Source: Rhizodiscina lignyota
Lineage: Eukaryota; Ascomycota; Dothideomycetes; Aulographales; Rhizodiscinaceae
Reading direction: 5' to 3'
Assembly (NCBI GenBank): GCA_010015805.1
Contig: ML978127.1
Span: forward strand, 930,001 to 994,000
Length of the DNA stretch: 64,000 nt
Shown here: piece by piece, positions 41,720 to 52,289 of the stretch
Layout of the letters: every line of letters starts with the position of its first letter
Position numbering within the stretch: position 1 is the first letter of the stretch
Made by a program: the position numbers and the translations under genes
Notes under the pieces: model-generated
What the model saw: the letters and a program-made list of their open reading frames with translations, nothing else
Told to the model about the DNA's origin: nothing
The model's database searches: none

Positions 41720-43339
41720 TCAGTCGTCGTCATCACCGGTTGCTCCGAACGGGCACGCGAAAGACGGTCCAAAGTGCACACTCCGGCCCTGCGTATCCTC
41801 TCTTCTGAGTCGACTGTCCTGCCTTCTAAGCTCCTCCGACATTGCAACTTTATCTCTCGCCTCTTCTACGTCCTCCTCGGCTTCTTCGACTGCCTCCGCC
41901 TCCTCAAGTGCCTGGGCGTGCTCGACAGAGGCACGTCTATCCCTCCCCTCTTTCCGGTCTTTGTCACGCTTTCGCTCGAACTCCATTGCCGCAGCAAGGC
42001 GCTCCTGAAATTGTGCTTCGGCCTCTTCTTGTCCAACGACTGCATAATGGCATCGGCGATGAACCCCAAATCCGCACAAAATCAGGCCCACAACTTCCCA
42101 GGAGAATAGGATTGGTAATGCGATGTGAAGTTGCGGATTGCATCCCCCGGACCATATGTCCATGAGCGCCAGATACGCCTCATGTGCTGGCATTGCGTAC
42201 GCCCAGTGATAAAAGCCTGGCGAGAGTTCGAAGGGCAGAAGAATGGACGTGACGTTGAACACGATCCATGTGATAAGCGCCATCGGCACAAACTGAACCG
42301 GTAGCCAGACTGTGAAGGCATCTAATGCGAGGAAGTTGAGGTGGGCAAAAAGCCAGAGAACCATCCAAGTCAGAACGAATTGCGCGCCGTTGACGTGCCA
42401 GCCCGCTCGGAATGCCCATATGGCGCCAGTGGTGCACAGACCGCCAATGAAGCAATATGCGCACGATATTCCGATGCGAAAAGTGATAATGCGATGAGGG
42501 TAGAGGCGCTCGTAGATTTTGAAGGCCGTGTACAGGGCGTTCATCGTACCCAGATAGAAGAATTCTTGGATAAGAATGAGAATGAAGACGAGTGTGTTAT
42601 AGATGGCTCGAGAACCTTGTGTCGTTGGTTGGATGTTGATTTGGCTCAGTTGCCAGGGGTTCGTGAATGCTTCCATCGCGGCTTGGTCATTGGTGGGGAT
42701 GGTCTGCAGAGCTGCACTGCCGTTGCGCGTCGAATAGGCGACTCTAGCAGCAGACGCGAGGGCAGTCAGATCCGCCATGACGAATGAATCTGCTGCTGTA
42801 GAATATCGAGCTTCGTCCCAGGCATATGTGAGCACATCAGTTCTGTCGTAGCTTGTTGCAGCGGAGCCACCAGCAATAGCAGCGGCAAGCCTCTCCGAAG
42901 CTCCTGGCGAAGTCCATAATACGGCCCAGAAGTGTGTTTGGCACACCTCTTCGCGTAGGTCACCAGGAATTTGACGTCCATTTGGTGGTTGTTCAATCAG
43001 CGAAGGGAACTCGTTGCTTTTCAGGTTCTGGTACGCAGTTCTGATAGAATCCCCAATGACTCCGCCGTCATAGTCCACGTAAAGGATCTTGATGTTATGG
43101 GCATGAGAATTCTGCTGAAATAGGGAGCCAAAAAGGTATGAAAACAGCCCAAGGAACAGGACCTGCAGAACGATAAAGTTCAGCCACACGGCTTTGAAGA
43201 ACTTATTTCGGATTTTCCGGACCGAAGGATGTCTTATGCCAACGCGGTTTTCGTGGGCTCGGTTGTAAGGGTTGTATTGGTCGGGGACATTAAGAAAGCG
43301 GTTCGGGATCTTGTTGAAAATCGTTTTGCGGTTGCCCAT
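41720..43339 (-). CDS. DUF3533 / Sng1-type multi-pass membrane protein
   Basis: Single exon of 539 residues starting at 43339. Residues ~50-75 form the first helix (FIVLQVLFLGLFSYLFGSLF), followed by the conserved NIKILYVDYDGGVIGDSIR. A ~200-residue external region comes next. A bundle of helices then carries NTLVFILILIQEFFYLGTMN, LYPHRIITFRIGISCAYCFI, GPs such as FVLTWMVLWLFAHLNFLAL and LPILFSWEVVGLILCGFGVH. Yeast Sng1 confers resistance to nitrosoguanidine and other compounds and affects membrane lipid asymmetry. A C-terminal ~100-residue charged coiled coil (EEAEAVEEAEEDVEEARDKV) extends beyond the domain. It is convergent with the small membrane protein gene. Confidence 0.9.
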   Translation of the reverse strand: MGNRKTIFNKIPNRFLNVPDQYNPYNRAHENRVGIRHPSVRKIRNKFFKAVWLNFIVLQVLFLGLFSYLFGSLFQQNSHAHNIKILYVDYDGGVIGDSIRTAYQNLKSNEFPSLIEQPPNGRQIPGDLREEVCQTHFWAVLWTSPGASERLAAAIAGGSAATSYDRTDVLTYAWDEARYSTAADSFVMADLTALASAARVAYSTRNGSAALQTIPTNDQAAMEAFTNPWQLSQINIQPTTQGSRAIYNTLVFILILIQEFFYLGTMNALYTAFKIYERLYPHRIITFRIGISCAYCFIGGLCTTGAIWAFRAGWHVNGAQFVLTWMVLWLFAHLNFLALDAFTVWLPVQFVPMALITWIVFNVTSILLPFELSPGFYHWAYAMPAHEAYLALMDIWSGGCNPQLHIALPILFSWEVVGLILCGFGVHRRCHYAVVGQEEAEAQFQERLAAAMEFERKRDKDRKEGRDRRASVEHAQALEEAEAVEEAEEDVEEARDKVAMSEELRRQDSRLRREDTQGRSVHFGPSFACPFGATGDDDD

Positions 43340-44700
43340 GGTGGTGGAGTTCGTAGCTTCGACCTGAAGAGGAATCCTGAAACCTGATTACGAAGAATTG
43401 AATGGTCCACGTTGGAAATCGCTGGTCTGAAGGGGGGTCGCTTTCAATGAGCTGGTCCCGAGAGGCACTTGGTTAGGGACAAAGCCATCATCAACAGGAG
43501 TCTGGCCCAACGATACACGAGTTGAATCTGTCGAGGTGCGAATTAAGCACAATCCTTCTGCTGCAAAAGGGTATCAGCTTCTGTTAATAAAGGACGCGGG
43601 CGTCGATGACCAACCCATGTTCTATGCCACGATATTGCGCATGTCAGCAAGATCGAGGCGCTATGTAAGCTAGACAAAGCCTATTTAGGAATGAGCTAGA
43701 GATTTCGAGGATTAGCGTGCGCTAAGCACGTTGAGATGGCATTTTAAGACGTTGCCCCTTTTCTGTGACACCTCCCTCAATGATCTTCTTGCAGTACTTT
43801 CAAACGACATGACTTAGCCATGCGAACGGAAACGGCATTAAGATGATTTCCTGACATGTGGGATCTTCCATTCTTCGGAAGCAGCTATTCGTCGCCTTGG
43901 GACACCGTAGGCTCGAGAGCTCCGTACGCATTGTGTGATCAAAGCGAACTCAGACCGCGACCTCGATAAGTTGTGTGTCCTGGACTGTGGTATTGCTATG
44001 CACTCGAAAGGAAGCAAGCGACACGCTTTAGAATACTGGGTTGCTGATAGGCCAGTTCGTAGCTCCATCGCACAAACCTGTAGATCGGCACGCGCGGACC
44101 TGTTTGAGAAATGAAGGTCTTGAATGATTCGTATTCTTTCTCCCATTTACGATAAGGCAGAATCAACGAATGACCACACCAACGCATACACTCCTCCTCG
44201 GACTTTTCCGTTCAGACGGCTCCCGATCTGCTTACTGTTATAAATCAGTTTCTCGAGCTCTTGTCAAAATGCATTAATTACATCTCTCAATTCGAAGACG
44301 AACAGACTCATTTATGGTGTCACAGTAAGATGGCTATCCAATAACGTCCGAGACTCGCAGGAGGACCAGCAATCGCACACCTACACTACCTACATGTTTA
44401 AGAACACATATCTGAAGCGAATACGTAGCTCTCATCTACAAGATGCACCAGGATCCACTACACTCACAGCTCGCGTGGACCCTGGGAGAAAAGTTCACGA
44501 GCGTAAATGGACTTGACTCCGTCTGACTGCGTCTAGTGGTTAAAGAAATATATAATTTTACTTGAGTGAGAAGACGGTTTGCACATGAAACGCTGAACAT
44601 ATCTTGCATTTATCTAATTCGAATGGTCCATACACTCGCTTACTGTTACAATCTGATATCAGCAGCGATACATGGCATTGAAGGACAATCCACGTGGCCT
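43340..44700. other. Intergenic, 1.4 kb
   Basis: 5' flank of the DUF3533 gene and 3' flank of the orphan membrane protein gene. No supported coding region, RNA gene or repeat. Confidence 0.55.
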
Positions 44701-45384
44701 TTATATCATGTTACCCGAATACCTTCGCGGTTCGGGGAGACCGGAAGGGTGCCGAAGCGCTTCCTCATGCCAGTTACCCGCAAAAGCACGCGGATTCCAC
44801 TGTCCAGCTTGTTGAGGAACTTGTGGTTCTGCATTTGAAGGATCCCGAGGTGCTGCCTTTGGACGAGCTCGTGATGCTGCCTTTGGAGGGGCTTGCGGTG
44901 CTGCCTTTAGAGGATTTTTTGGTTTTACTTTCAGAGGAAGCCGCGGTGGCACTACATTTACATGTATCTGCGAGAACGTTGCGTCAGGTTGTCCTCGGTT
45001 CCGATAGACGCGCTGCGGTTGTTGAACGGGCGGTGCCTTACCTTGTGCTCTATCCCGTGTGTTTAGCATCTCTATGGCCTGGTTGCTGTGTATTGCATTC
45101 GCGAGGCGCTCGTGCGCCTCATGGTGGGACTTCGTCTTCTTCTTACCCTGCCGACCGCCGGCACACCAGCAGAGGCCCATCACTGCCAGGACCACGACAC
45201 AAAATATTGCAGCAGCGATACCGACAAAACCGGCTGCGCTGATAGAGCTGCCACTGCTGGAGTCAGTAGTAGGGGTCCTGCTAGCTGCGTTGGCGTCGAT
45301 AGCAGTGGGTGTGAGAGGGGTTCCAGTGAGAGAGGTTCCAGTGACCTCGTCAACATTCGTGAAATTACTCGTCGGAATAATCAT
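44701..45384 (-). CDS. Orphan single-pass membrane protein, low-complexity tail
   Basis: Single exon of 227 residues. The first ~50 residues are Thr/Ser/Asn-rich (NVDEVTGTSLTGTPLTPTAI) with N-x-T glycosylation sequons, as in an extracellular stalk. A membrane helix, AAGFVGIAAAIFCVVVLAVM, is followed by CWC and a basic stop-transfer run (GGRQGKKKTKSHH). The cytosolic part is disordered and contains Lys/Ala/Pro repeats (NPLKAAPQAPPKAASRARPK). The arrangement resembles the C-terminal halves of fungal wall-sensor-like proteins, but no ectodomain or signal peptide precedes it. An in-frame TAA lies 12 nt upstream of the ATG, so a missing 5' exon is possible only with a splice acceptor right at the start. 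No family assigned. Confidence 0.65.
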   Translation of the reverse strand: MIIPTSNFTNVDEVTGTSLTGTPLTPTAIDANAASRTPTTDSSSGSSISAAGFVGIAAAIFCVVVLAVMGLCWCAGGRQGKKKTKSHHEAHERLANAIHSNQAIEMLNTRDRAQGKAPPVQQPQRVYRNRGQPDATFSQIHVNVVPPRLPLKVKPKNPLKAAPQAPPKAASRARPKAAPRDPSNAEPQVPQQAGQWNPRAFAGNWHEEALRHPSGLPEPRRYSGNMI

Positions 45385-45588
45385 GGTGTTCTCTTAGGGG
45401 AGCAGTTGTAAGCTTGCGGAGGTCTATTACGAGCCAGTACTTGCCAGGCGATGTCCAAGTCTTTAGGGAATTCGCTGAAGACCAGGAGATCTTTAGGGCG
45501 AGGTTGAACTTTAAGCCATGAGTCGATTATGGCTATAAGAGCCCAGTGGGATCCAATGACTGAGGTGAGTTCACTCTGCGTTCTCATA

Positions 45589-45655
45589 TGTGAAGACTCT
45601 TCGTGATGGCAAACACTGCCATTGTGAGACTCTTCATAGTGATGAACAAAGTCAT
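45589..45655. repeat. Imperfect tandem repeat, two units of ~34 bp
   Basis: Unit 1 (45589-45622) and unit 2 (45623-45655) both run TGTGA(A)GACTCTTC..., share GTGATG and end CAT, with small insertions. A third unit appears to begin at 45656 (TGTGAGAG). The repeat lies upstream of the orphan membrane protein gene. Confidence 0.55.
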
Positions 45656-46747
45656 TGTGAGAGAAGATGAAAGAAATCCTTTGTCTCTACGACAATGTTG
45701 TTCAAAACATGACGGATACTCAGTCAAGGACAAAGAGCACATGTGGACACTCAAGTGCACAGTCCAGAGCACTTTGCGACTGGCGAATTCCGAAATTCAA
45801 TAAACAATATCCATTGATATGAAAAAAAACCATAGCAGGTGTGGCGAGCTTGCTCCGGCTTCATTCATCTTGAACTGTGACACTTAGGTGAATAACCTCA
45901 GAAAATCGAACGACAAGAAGGGATTTGACTCGTGAAAGTTGAGTAGGAGTACTCTGGCAAATATCCTCGAGACTCGAGTATGATGAAAACAGACGGTGAC
46001 AAGAGATCTCCAGTAATGACCCTACCCTGCGTATCTTTGGTCATAGGGGAACTATTAACAGTGGAAACCAATGGGTAAATGGAGAATAGGCAAATAGTCG
46101 TGTCGTCGGTGCGCGGACTTTGAGAGCTCAATCCTCTCCGCGACTGGTCGTGCTCGCAACGAATTCGGGCTGTTTTCGTTCACCTCGGCAAACTTGCCCA
46201 TTTCGTCTCTCTCGCGCTAACCCTACTCTATTTAGTCGCTGCCTTGTTCCAAAATATCAATTCCTTCTTCAGCTTCATGCCTTTAGAAGCATCATCATCT
46301 TCAGAGCCCAGCATACCTCTTACTATTTTGGCACTTGTTGCAGGTAGGATACATAGAGGTTCCCCTCCGGCGTCCATGTCCGATCACAGGTTCGCATTCC
46401 TTCCTCTCTGGGCACCAGCCGTTGGCTTTTGCGCCGCACTATCTCTTGCTTTTGGGAATTTAGGCCATCTACTTCGTACCATGCGAGGGTATTCCTAAGG
46501 CTCACTACCATATTCAAGATATTGCCGATTCCTCGTTACAGACTGTACCTTGTTTTCTATGATGTGGCAGAATGGCCCATCTGACGACAAGCGGACTTTA
46601 CTTGTTACCGCGAAAATGGACCGATCGTCGAAGTAGATATTGCTTGTTTCAGTTTCTCGTATTCAGAAGAACGGGCGATCTACAGTGAATCCTAGGGAAC
46701 AGGATTCTTTATATGAACTCCGTATCTGTTGGCCCGGCGGAAGAGAT

Positions 46748-46754
46748 ATATAAG
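46748..46754 (+). promoter_or_regulatory. TATA box of the amidohydrolase gene
   Basis: TATATAA lies 81 bp upstream of the start codon at 46829, a suitable distance for a TATA element with a short leader. Confidence 0.5.
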
Positions 46755-46828
46755 TGCCCAGCCTTCCAAGCTCCGCAACTGCCATCTTGTCCTATCAGGT
46801 TTTTTATTAAGCTTATCATTGAGTCAAA

Positions 46829-48259
46829 ATGCCCTCGTATCTTATCAAGGGAGGGAATGTACTTCAATGGGATGCTAACAAGAATGCCACTTTTCCTCAG
46901 TTGGATGTCCTCGTGGAGGGACAGCGCATTTCCAAAATCGGCCCCAACCTGGAAGGTGAAGGAGCCAATGTCGAGGTGATAGATGCTCTGGACTGCATTG
47001 TGTCTCCTGGACTCATAGATGGCCATCGCCATGTCTTCCAATCTCAGCTCCGCACGACTGTCGCGAACGCCACCTTATTGGAATACTGCTCAGATCTACT
47101 GCAAGGTCGTATGACCTTCTTAGATGCGGACGACATGTATATCTCCCAACTTTCCGGCACTACAGAGGCTTTGTGGTGTGGTGTCACTACTGTCATGGAC
47201 CACTCGCACGTGGTGACATCGCCAGAGCGTGCGGAAAAATGCATCAAGGCCACGATCGAATCAGGAATCCGAAGCATTTACTGCGTTGCTACGTTTGCCC
47301 TTCCATCGTCACTGAACCCAATGGTGTTTCCAGATATGGACGTCCAACATGCCGAACAGATTGCCCTATTCAAGAAACTCTCCGCCGAGAAGCCGCTCGG
47401 CGGGCCCAGCAATGACGGAAGGGTTACCCTCGGTCTAGGGTATGATACGATAAACCATAGGTCAATGGACGAGGCTCGAGGTATCCTACAGTATGCGAAA
47501 GACAACGACATTACTGTTACTTTCCACGACGTCGAGCGATTCAACCTTTCATCCCTGGAGACGCTGAGAACGCACAACCTGCCACTCCCAAAGATCACGC
47601 TTTCCCATACCTGCGACCCGGATGAGACACGCGTGAACTTTGTCAAGGAAAATGGCATAGGTGTTGTTTCGACACCAGAGTCCGAGCTTTCAATGAGCCA
47701 TGGATACCCAGCTGCGTTCCAGCTACAGCGCGCTGGGTGCCGTGTTGGTCTTGGGGTCGACAGTCCGGCTATTTGCAGCGGAGACATATTTTTCGCGATG
47801 CGCTTGGCTTTGCAGAACCAACGTGGCAGGACTAATGCGGAATATCACGCCAGGGGCAAAGTCCCTGACAAGATACGGGAACAGGTGGACGATGTGCTGT
47901 ACATGGGCACACTCGGAGGAGCAGAGGCAGTACATCGGGATGCCGACATTGGCAGTATTGAGCCGGGAAAATTTGCGGATATTATTATTATCCGTACGGA
48001 TTCGCCGTCCATGGTGTCTTCCGTAAACTTGGGAGCGGCTATGGTCACAAATACGCACGCCTCGGACGTCAGCACGGTGATGGTGAATGGAGAGATTGTG
48101 AAAAAGGACGGAAAGATGCTGAGGGTTAATTGGGATGAACTGAAAACGAAACTGCGAGAGAACAGAAAGAAACTGGAACCGCGATGGAAAGATGTTGATT
48201 TCGCCATGAGCAAGCGAGAGTTGAAAGGGTTCTGGTATTTGCAGGATGTCATGGAATAG
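46829..48259 (+). CDS. Amidohydrolase-superfamily metal-dependent hydrolase
   Basis: Single exon of 476 residues. The N-terminal beta-sandwich strand (SYLIKGGNVLQWDANKNATF) leads to the metal-binding H66-x-H68 in SPGLIDGHRHVFQSQL. Further ligands follow as expected: H233 (TVTFHDVERF), H260 (ITLSHTCDPDE) and the catalytic D311 (VGLGVDSPAIC). The C-terminal strands contain GSIEPGKFADIIIIRTDSPS. This is the architecture of cytosine deaminase, chlorohydrolase and imidazolonepropionase-type enzymes, which hydrolyse C-N bonds using Zn2+ or Fe2+. The Lys ligand of binuclear relatives is absent, which fits the mononuclear branch. The substrate is unknown. It is followed in the same direction by a TauD/TfdA dioxygenase 377 bp on, suggesting a joint catabolic role. 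Confidence 0.92.
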   Translation: MPSYLIKGGNVLQWDANKNATFPQLDVLVEGQRISKIGPNLEGEGANVEVIDALDCIVSPGLIDGHRHVFQSQLRTTVANATLLEYCSDLLQGRMTFLDADDMYISQLSGTTEALWCGVTTVMDHSHVVTSPERAEKCIKATIESGIRSIYCVATFALPSSLNPMVFPDMDVQHAEQIALFKKLSAEKPLGGPSNDGRVTLGLGYDTINHRSMDEARGILQYAKDNDITVTFHDVERFNLSSLETLRTHNLPLPKITLSHTCDPDETRVNFVKENGIGVVSTPESELSMSHGYPAAFQLQRAGCRVGLGVDSPAICSGDIFFAMRLALQNQRGRTNAEYHARGKVPDKIREQVDDVLYMGTLGGAEAVHRDADIGSIEPGKFADIIIIRTDSPSMVSSVNLGAAMVTNTHASDVSTVMVNGEIVKKDGKMLRVNWDELKTKLRENRKKLEPRWKDVDFAMSKRELKGFWYLQDVME

Positions 48260-48636
48260 CTGAGTAGTCTAGCTTGAAACCAACGCAGCATTCTTCCATT
48301 TAGCGCCCATGAAGTTGATCCATCTTTTCTGGATATTAATTATGAACGTCTTTTGGTGTTGCAGAAGTCTGCTGTACATAAGACTTCGGTAGTTGAACAT
48401 CACCCATTGCCGAGTCAAGACGGCAGATCATCCGAATCACTTGATCTCAAAAGTAGATTCGTGGAGAGACCCCGCATAATTGTCTGTACATACCGCCCGA
48501 TCCGATAACTACTCCGGTAAATGCTCGAAAGCTATATTCTGCGCGTGGCATAAAGTAGAGCGGAAGCGCGAGAGTAGGTATCCGACTTTCATCGTTCTAG
48601 CAGTATACGCGTCTGTCTATATCTTTCGAATCCAAT
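48260..48636. other. Intergenic, 0.38 kb
   Basis: Space between the co-directional amidohydrolase and dioxygenase genes. No element is recognised. Confidence 0.55.
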
Positions 48637-49708
48637 ATGCCCGGCATAATACAAGAAACCCCGTTCAAGACTATTACTGTCAAAGAGCTGCACCCTACAT
48701 TCGGCGCTGAGATTATTGGCGTCAATTTTCCCAATCCGGATGAGGAGCAATACCGCGAGGTTTTGGCCGCATTAGCAAAAGTGTGGAAGACTATTAACTC
48801 CTAAGGCTCAGGGCTAACATAACATTGTTAGTATGGTTTCTGTGCATTCCGCAACACGGGCATGGATGATGCCGATCATGTCGCCTTCTCGCGTCGATTT
48901 GGTGACCTCGACGACATCAGGCCGTACATGACTGGAGGACGGAAGCCCAGATACGAATTCTACGAGCTGTTCGACGCCTCTAACCTTGATCAAGACGGAG
49001 GTATTTTGGATCCAAACAGCCAGAGGTCGCAATACAATAAAGTTTGCATCCACATGTCTCACCAAAGTTTGGTCCCGAAACTAATGGCTCCAGGGTAATG
49101 GACTCTTCCATGTCGACTCGAGCTTCAACCCCCGACGAGCTTCATTCTCAATGCTGCGCGCGGTGGAACTACCCCCTCCAGGAACAGGCGGAAACACCGA
49201 CTTCGCAGATAGTCGAACTGCCTTCGATGAGCTCCCTGAGGCGTTGAAAGAGGAGCTGCTGAGGGAAAACTATGTCGGCGCCCATTGCCTTGCTCACTCC
49301 CGAAAGACGGCGGCTCCAGAGTACTTCAAGGACCTCGATCCGACCGAGTCAAAGATGCACCTGCATCGTTTAGTCCAAAAGCATGAGCCCAGTGGCCGCA
49401 ATAACCTATACATCGCGGCACACTGCCATCATATCGAGGGCATGGATCCGGAGAAGTCGAAGGAATTATTAAGTACGCTCATGAACCACGTCACGCAGAA
49501 GAAATATACTGTGACCGTGCCATGGTTCAACCCCTCCGACCTCGTAATCTGGGACAACACATGCGTCATGCATCGAGCCGCTGGTGGAGAATTTGAGGGC
49601 AAGTATCGCCGTGACCTGAGGAGGACGACTGTGCATGATAGCAGTCCGACTGCGTGGGGACTTAATGAGGCGGTTGACAGCAGGCAGGGTTTCAAGCGGT
49701 CGTGGTGA
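48637..49708 (+). CDS. TauD/TfdA-family Fe(II)/2-oxoglutarate dioxygenase
   Basis: Three exons (48637-48780, 48832-49041, 49094-49708) with introns of 51 and 52 nt encode 322 residues. The first donor is a non-ideal GTGTGG, but the join restores LAALAK-YGFCAFRNTGMDD, typical of the family. The second restores QYNK-GNGLFHVDSSFNPRRA. The iron site is complete: H124 and D126 in FHVDSSF and the distal H278 in DNTCVMHRA. R291 or a neighbour in YRRDLRRTT should bind 2-oxoglutarate. Bacterial relatives open 2,4-D or taurine; fungal ones often start the breakdown of aryl ethers, sulfonates or carnitine-like compounds. It sits between the amidohydrolase and the Dabb protein, all on the plus strand. 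Confidence 0.92.
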
Positions 49709-50245
49709 AGAATGGATGGTATCCGTTGAAATAAAACTTGGTTGGCAAATCGGTGACGGACAGGCGTAAGCGTGATTGTTCGTGTGAGGATTAAGAAGTG
49801 GATAGCGAATACTCTACTCCGTATACGTACTTCCCGCAAACTAGCCCCGATTTAACCATATCTAGCATTGCCGCTTTTCATGTAGATAATCTCAGCCCGT
49901 CATTATTTAGTTCGGCAATGGATGACATCGAACATTGAACCCCCCCCGGATTCGTATAAGCTCGGTTTCACTAAAGGAATAATGTGGTGCTGACAACGCT
50001 CCACACTATTCCATTTTTTTTCTCGCTGACGGAGTTTCGTGGTTGGCCACAAAACGGGGCATTCGTACCCCAGTAATCGTTCCAAAAGGTGTAGTTCGTA
50101 GGGAGGGCGGCCGCAGGGACGAATACGGTCCGTTATTAGATAGCAATAGCTATAAGTGCATTTTAACGGTCGAATCCAATAACTTCTGCGTCCATCTACT
50201 TTCTTCAGTACAGCAGATAGGCTCCATAACGGACGACGTTTCACA
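49709..50245. other. Intergenic, 0.54 kb
   Basis: 3' flank of the dioxygenase gene and promoter of the Dabb gene. No element is recognised. Confidence 0.55.
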
Positions 50246-50686
50246 ATGCCTCCATGCACAAGATTCGCAGCGTTCAAATACAAGCCCGAGATCACGAATG
50301 AGCAAAAGAAGCAAGCATATGACGGCTTGATTGAGCTCTACAGCAAGAATGCCCATCTGGTGAACTATGGTCCTCGTGGTGGTAAGAACAACAGCACAGA
50401 AGGGTTCGACAAGGGCTTTGATGTCGTCTTCACTGTCCAATTCAAGGTATGAGTGCCCTGCTCCTCCAAGTATTCCGTTCCTCTCCTGTTCCAGCGCTTA
50501 TATTGTGGTTGCAGTCTGTTGAGGACCGGGACAAATTTGTGCCTAATGAAGACCACGTAAAGTACAAGGTTCGTTTAGTATTGCCAGCTCTAGCGCCGCG
50601 AACGCTAATCGTAGAAGATGTCGGTCATCGATCTAGTCGAGGATGTCATCGTTTATGACTTTGTGGAAGGTGAATTTGGGTACTAA
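50246..50686 (+). CDS. Stress-responsive A/B barrel (Dabb) domain protein
   Basis: Three exons (50246-50446, 50515-50568, 50615-50686) with introns of 68 and 46 nt encode 108 residues. The sequence runs MPPCTRFAAFKYKPEITNEQ, then GLIELYSKNAHLVNYGPRGG, FDKGFDVVFTVQFK joined to SVEDRDKFVPNEDHVKYK, and finishes MSVIDLVEDVIVYDFVEGEF. This is the ferredoxin-like dimeric A/B barrel. The usual HP pair late in the domain is replaced by NEDH. Dabb proteins include stress-induced plant proteins and polyketide or phenolic-acid cyclases and decarboxylases, so an auxiliary enzymatic role with the two upstream genes is possible. The last exon was placed by its acceptor and unbroken frame to the TAA at 50684. 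Confidence 0.85.
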
Positions 50687-51172
50687 TGCGATCCGTGAGG
50701 GACATGCAGCAAGCAAATGGACCGTCGAAAGGACTGCTCGAAACGGAGATATATTCGCGAAGTACACTGTGTTCTATCACTGTCAGATGAGACTTCGAAC
50801 GAAGAAAGCCTGAAGTTTCAGATCGCAGAGGAAGTGAGGGCGAGCTCAACTCTCGTCTCGTCGACTGTAGATAGTAATGAAATAGTCGTTGGGCTGAGAA
50901 TTGTGCCACACTCATGCGTCTCGCTCCCCACGCTAAACGCTACATAAGGCTTCGAGAGCTCAATCTCCACAGGTGACCGATGTCTTTGGTGCAGTCAAGA
51001 TATCGCGATTTCACGAAAGAAGTTCTGGGATAGGCCGACCCCTAGCCCTAAACGCTTGGCCGCCAAGGCCGAAGCTTGGAAGAAGTCGGGCGAGCACCAA
51101 ACCAACAACTTCAAGCTTTCCCGTCGACATATTCTCTTCCACACAGCCCTCCACACCCCCTCAGTCATCAAA
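50687..51172. other. Intergenic, 0.49 kb
   Basis: 3' flank of the Dabb gene and promoter of the ATP synthase gene, ending in a C-rich leader. No other feature. Confidence 0.55.
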
Positions 51173-51922
51173 ATGGCTGTCGGAGTAAGCTCAATCGCAC
51201 CTTCAGATGCCCATTGAAGCTAACCAGATCCCTACAGCGCTCCGCCGCCCTTAAAATCGACTGGACGAAGCTCCCTCAACAGCTCGGCCTTCGCGGTAAT
51301 ACGGCTGCTGCTCTGCAAGCCTTCAAGAAGCGCAACGATGATGCGCGCCGCCGTGTCCAGGTCCTCTCGGACCAGCCTAGCTCTGTCGACTTCACCCAGT
51401 ACCGCAGCACCCTCAAGAACACCGCCGTCATCGACGAGATGGAGAGGGTCATGCGCGACTTCAAGCCGAAGACGTACGATGTAAACCGACAGCTCAAAGC
51501 TATCGACGCATTTGAGGCGCAGGCGGTGAAGAGTGCGGAGGAGACGAAGGGTGTGGTGGACAGGGAGTTGAGGGATCTGGATAAGACACTGAAGAATATC
51601 GAGGAGGCAAGGCCGTTCGAGGACCTCACGGTGGTGAGTAGCCTATGCACCGCTGTAGATGTTTGCAAGACATTGCAGATGGTACACACGACTGAGTATA
51701 GAACATTGGCTGACATCTGCGCACACAGGACGAGGTTGCTGCAGCACGTGAGGACATCGACAAGAGGACGGAGCAATTGGTATCAAAGGGCAGATGGGCC
51801 GTTCCGGGCTACAAGGTAAGTGTCCACATGGGCTATTCGAATCTTCAAAGGTCCAGGCGTAGAAAGGTTGCTGACCACAATTCATCCCACAGGAGAGATT
51901 CGGCGACCTTTCTGTACTTTAA
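51173..51922 (+). CDS. ATP7: Mitochondrial F1Fo-ATP synthase subunit d
   Basis: Four exons (51173-51184, 51238-51633, 51729-51815, 51893-51922) with introns of 53, 95 and 77 nt encode 174 residues. The first exon codes for only MAVG and the last for ERFGDLSVL. Both are confirmed by the conserved ends of the family: [19 protein letters not shown] at the start and [19 protein letters not shown] at the end. In between lie [40 protein letters not shown] and ARPFEDLTV. Subunit d is part of the peripheral stalk that holds the catalytic head of complex V against the membrane sector. Exon structure with a tiny first exon is usual for fungal nuclear genes of mitochondrial proteins. Confidence 0.97.
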
Positions 51923-52289
51923 GCGCAGGACCGTTACTGCGTGCCATGTCACAACTACCTTTTCTCTCTGTGTGCATAGCCGACCCAATACTGTAGAAAA
52001 TAGAGCACAAGTTTTGAGTTTTGAGTTTTTGAGTTTTGACATTCTCCGTTCAGGATATAGGGGTATCGAATTATCGTGACATGCAATGGTGTTGAAGTAA
52101 AGGTGTAAAGGAACCGATGATGAGTCTTCCCCTCTGAATCACTTTCCACAGCCCCCCGACCAATCATTCTGGCGACTGAAGCATCAACCCTTCAATCTCT
52201 CCCCCCGGCATCTCCGCCATTCGAGCGTCCGATTCCATCCAGCAGAACCTCTGAATTGAATTTCAACGCCGAAGCAGACATGAACCGCG
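51923..52289. other. Convergent intergenic, 0.37 kb
   Basis: 3' flanks of ATP7 and the small MG-start gene. It contains a GTTTTGA short tandem repeat (52011-52039) and nothing else recognised. Confidence 0.6.
52011..52039. repeat. GTTTTGA microsatellite-like repeat, about four units
   Basis: Consecutive units GTTTTGA, GTTTTGA, GTTTTTGA, GTTTTGA, one with an extra T, lie in the 3' flank of ATP7. Confidence 0.75.

Larger units (their letters stand above)
45385..46828. other. Divergent intergenic, 1.4 kb
   Basis: Contains the tandem repeat at 45589-45655 and the TATA box of the amidohydrolase gene. A 73-codon plus-strand frame from the ATG at 46277 to 46498 has two hydrophobic stretches, but no family resemblance, and is not called. 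Confidence 0.55.

Noticed and set aside
46277-46498. 73-codon plus-strand frame with two hydrophobic stretches
   Set aside because: Could be a small membrane protein, but there is no further support.
47335-47350. TGGACGTCCA inside the amidohydrolase gene
   Set aside because: Lies in coding sequence (Met-Asp-Val-Gln) and is isolated; probably unrelated to the 40-kb cluster.
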